Source of the DNA: Runella aurantiaca
Lineage (GTDB): Bacteria; Bacteroidota; Bacteroidia; Cytophagales; Spirosomataceae
DNA length: 64,000 nt
Reading direction: 5' to 3'
NCBI RefSeq assembly: GCF_003339505.1
Contig: NZ_QPIW01000026.1
Location: 39,217-103,216 of the forward strand
Shown in pieces: positions 63,060 to 64,000 of the stretch (within the stretch, counting starts at the first letter, position 1; every line of letters begins with the position of its first letter). The translations under genes and the position numbers were made by a program. Below the pieces are notes generated by a model. The model was not told the origin of the DNA. It saw nothing but the letters and a program-made list of their open reading frames with translations, and made no database searches.

Positions 63060-63734
63060 ATGCCATTATCCAAATCAACGTTGATGAAAATTGTCAGGGG
63101 TAATTTGTTGAAAATGAATTATGTAGAATTTAAGGATTCTATAATGGGCTCTAGCGGGTTATTTATTAAAAAAATCAACACAGGTTATTTTTTAACCTTA
63201 GGTATGATAGTTTCAAGATATTATGAAGAAAAATTTACTTGCGCTTATTATTTATCTAAAAGTACCAGATGGTCTGCTATTTGGGGTGATATACCTCCAA
63301 AGTCGTATGAAAGGCCATCATATTTACTAACAAATGAAGAATTACAAATATATCCTAAAGATATAGCTGGTAATAAACTTAAAAAAGATATTTGGTGGAA
63401 CCCCAATAATAACGATGAAATGGAATCATTTTATAAGATTTTAAAATTAACAGAGGAAAGATTTATAAATCAACCTGAATTAATTGCCCAAATAGAAGAT
63501 AGTAAAGAAATAACTGAGTTCCTATTACTTTCAAATAAGGTAATTGAGAAAATAAAGTCAGATAAAATTGACCATGATTTCAAGTTTTTACCTATAAAAT
63601 CCTTAGACGATATACCGATTGTATGGTTTAAGGCCGCAGAGATTGTTTTATCTGAATCAAATCTGTCTATAAATAAACACATGGTTAAGACATTAGCTGC
63701 TGATTCATTTAGAAAATCTTTATTTAATTTTTAA
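63060..63734 (+). CDS. Hypothetical A/T-rich protein, 224 aa
   Basis: No family is recognised with confidence; a DUF4304-type protein is possible from the GSSGLFIKKINTGYFLTLGM start. The product is basic and has no signal peptide or membrane helix. Base use is much richer in A/T than housekeeping neighbours, and it lies between a G/C-rich knot and a transposase-like gene, which suggests a recently gained gene. Confidence 0.55.
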   Translation: MPLSKSTLMKIVRGNLLKMNYVEFKDSIMGSSGLFIKKINTGYFLTLGMIVSRYYEEKFTCAYYLSKSTRWSAIWGDIPPKSYERPSYLLTNEELQIYPKDIAGNKLKKDIWWNPNNNDEMESFYKILKLTEERFINQPELIAQIEDSKEITEFLLLSNKVIEKIKSDKIDHDFKFLPIKSLDDIPIVWFKAAEIVLSESNLSINKHMVKTLAADSFRKSLFNF

Positions 63735-63821
63735 TTGAGCCCTAAAAAAGTAAAACCGTTGTGCGTTTTCTTATCCGTTGTTGGTGTTATCACCATAGCC
63801 GTCAGGCTAAGGAAAAAAGGC

Positions 63822-63829
63822 ATAAATTT
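63822..63829 (+). promoter_or_regulatory. -7 element before the transposase-like gene
   Basis: TAAATTTG fits TAnnTTTG and lies 5 bases before the ATG at 63835. If used, the transcript would be nearly leaderless. No -33 TTTG is obvious. Confidence 0.3.
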
Positions 63830-63834
63830 GTCGG

Positions 63835-64000
63835 ATGCAAAAGATTGATTTTCAAGACCTCGACCTATCCTCGTCGTGTTTTTCAGACTTATCCTCTTTT
63901 TTTGAGGCATCCGCTTTAGAGCAATTGGGTAGAGAAGTTAAATTCATTGAGCGCAGCAGCTCGCGTTTGAGTGCATGGATGTTCTTACAGTTAAATACCT
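63835..64000 (+). CDS. N terminus of a possible IS4-like transposase, truncated by the window end
   Basis: 55 codons run from the ATG at 63835 to the edge: MQKIDFQDLDLSSSCFSDL, then a helix with EASALEQLGREVKF and SRLSAWMFLQLNT. From memory this looks like the N-terminal helical part of IS4-type transposases of Bacteroidota. The DDE residues and right inverted repeat lie outside the window, so this is only a guess. Confidence 0.4.
   Translation, partial: MQKIDFQDLDLSSSCFSDLSSFFEASALEQLGREVKFIERSSSRLSAWMFLQLNT

Overview
The window reads as chromosome of a Bacteroidota bacterium, most likely a Cytophagales/Spirosomaceae member such as Runella or a relative; this is inferred from gene content, not tested. 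Supporting signs are a TonB-dependent receptor, a ParA-ParB-DUF5683-DapB-signal peptidase cluster, bifunctional HisB, a PVC-type dehydrogenase, several promoters of the Bacteroidota type (TTTG, about 20 bp, TAnnTTTG) and almost no Shine-Dalgarno sequences. I see no rRNA, tRNA, CRISPR array or complete prophage.

Layout. 1-16 kb: a partial membrane-bound dehydrogenase, an ABC exporter, a TonB receptor, an Rpn-family nuclease, a BNR-repeat protein, and a periplasmic oxidation set (PQQ sugar dehydrogenase, cytochrome c, aldo/keto reductase with a divergent HxlR regulator), then NIPSNAP and CoA-transferase genes. 16-24 kb: an S9 peptidase, a small AT-rich accessory patch with a 57-aa/183-aa coupled gene pair and a frameshifted remnant, then the lepB-dapB-DUF5683-parB-parA cluster with parS-like sequences beside parA. 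24-31 kb: a large HzsA-like cytochrome-type protein, a two-TM SLATT-like protein, a DUF1080 / FAD-oxidase pair and an IscA-type gene.

31.2-34.8 kb is the most unusual part: two overlapping NTPase genes behind an array of TCGTACGA-centred palindromes that bracket a promoter. The second NTPase carries seven TPRs in a segment much more AT-rich than the rest of its gene. It could be a STAND-like sensor or defence module, but no function is shown by sequence alone.

35-54 kb is mostly housekeeping: a PaaE-like reductase, HtpG, a membrane MutS-like ATPase, thioesterase, enoyl-CoA hydratase, RpoN, TyrS, GuaB, a trehalose-use locus (AraC regulator, MFS transporter, trehalase), DUF3127 and HisB. A palindromic repeat of about 27 bp occurs both inside the htpG coding region and just after it. 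54-64 kb holds an M20 amidohydrolase, a second Rpn-type gene flanked by two near-identical hairpins, citrate synthase, a metal-dependent amidohydrolase, a TetR-hydrolase-DinB operon with a clear operator, a secreted repeat protein, an AT-rich orphan gene and the start of what may be a transposase gene.

Many gene pairs are separated by strong inverted repeats that act as bidirectional terminators. Start codons were moved inward from the longest open frame wherever a promoter, signal peptide or family N terminus showed a later start.
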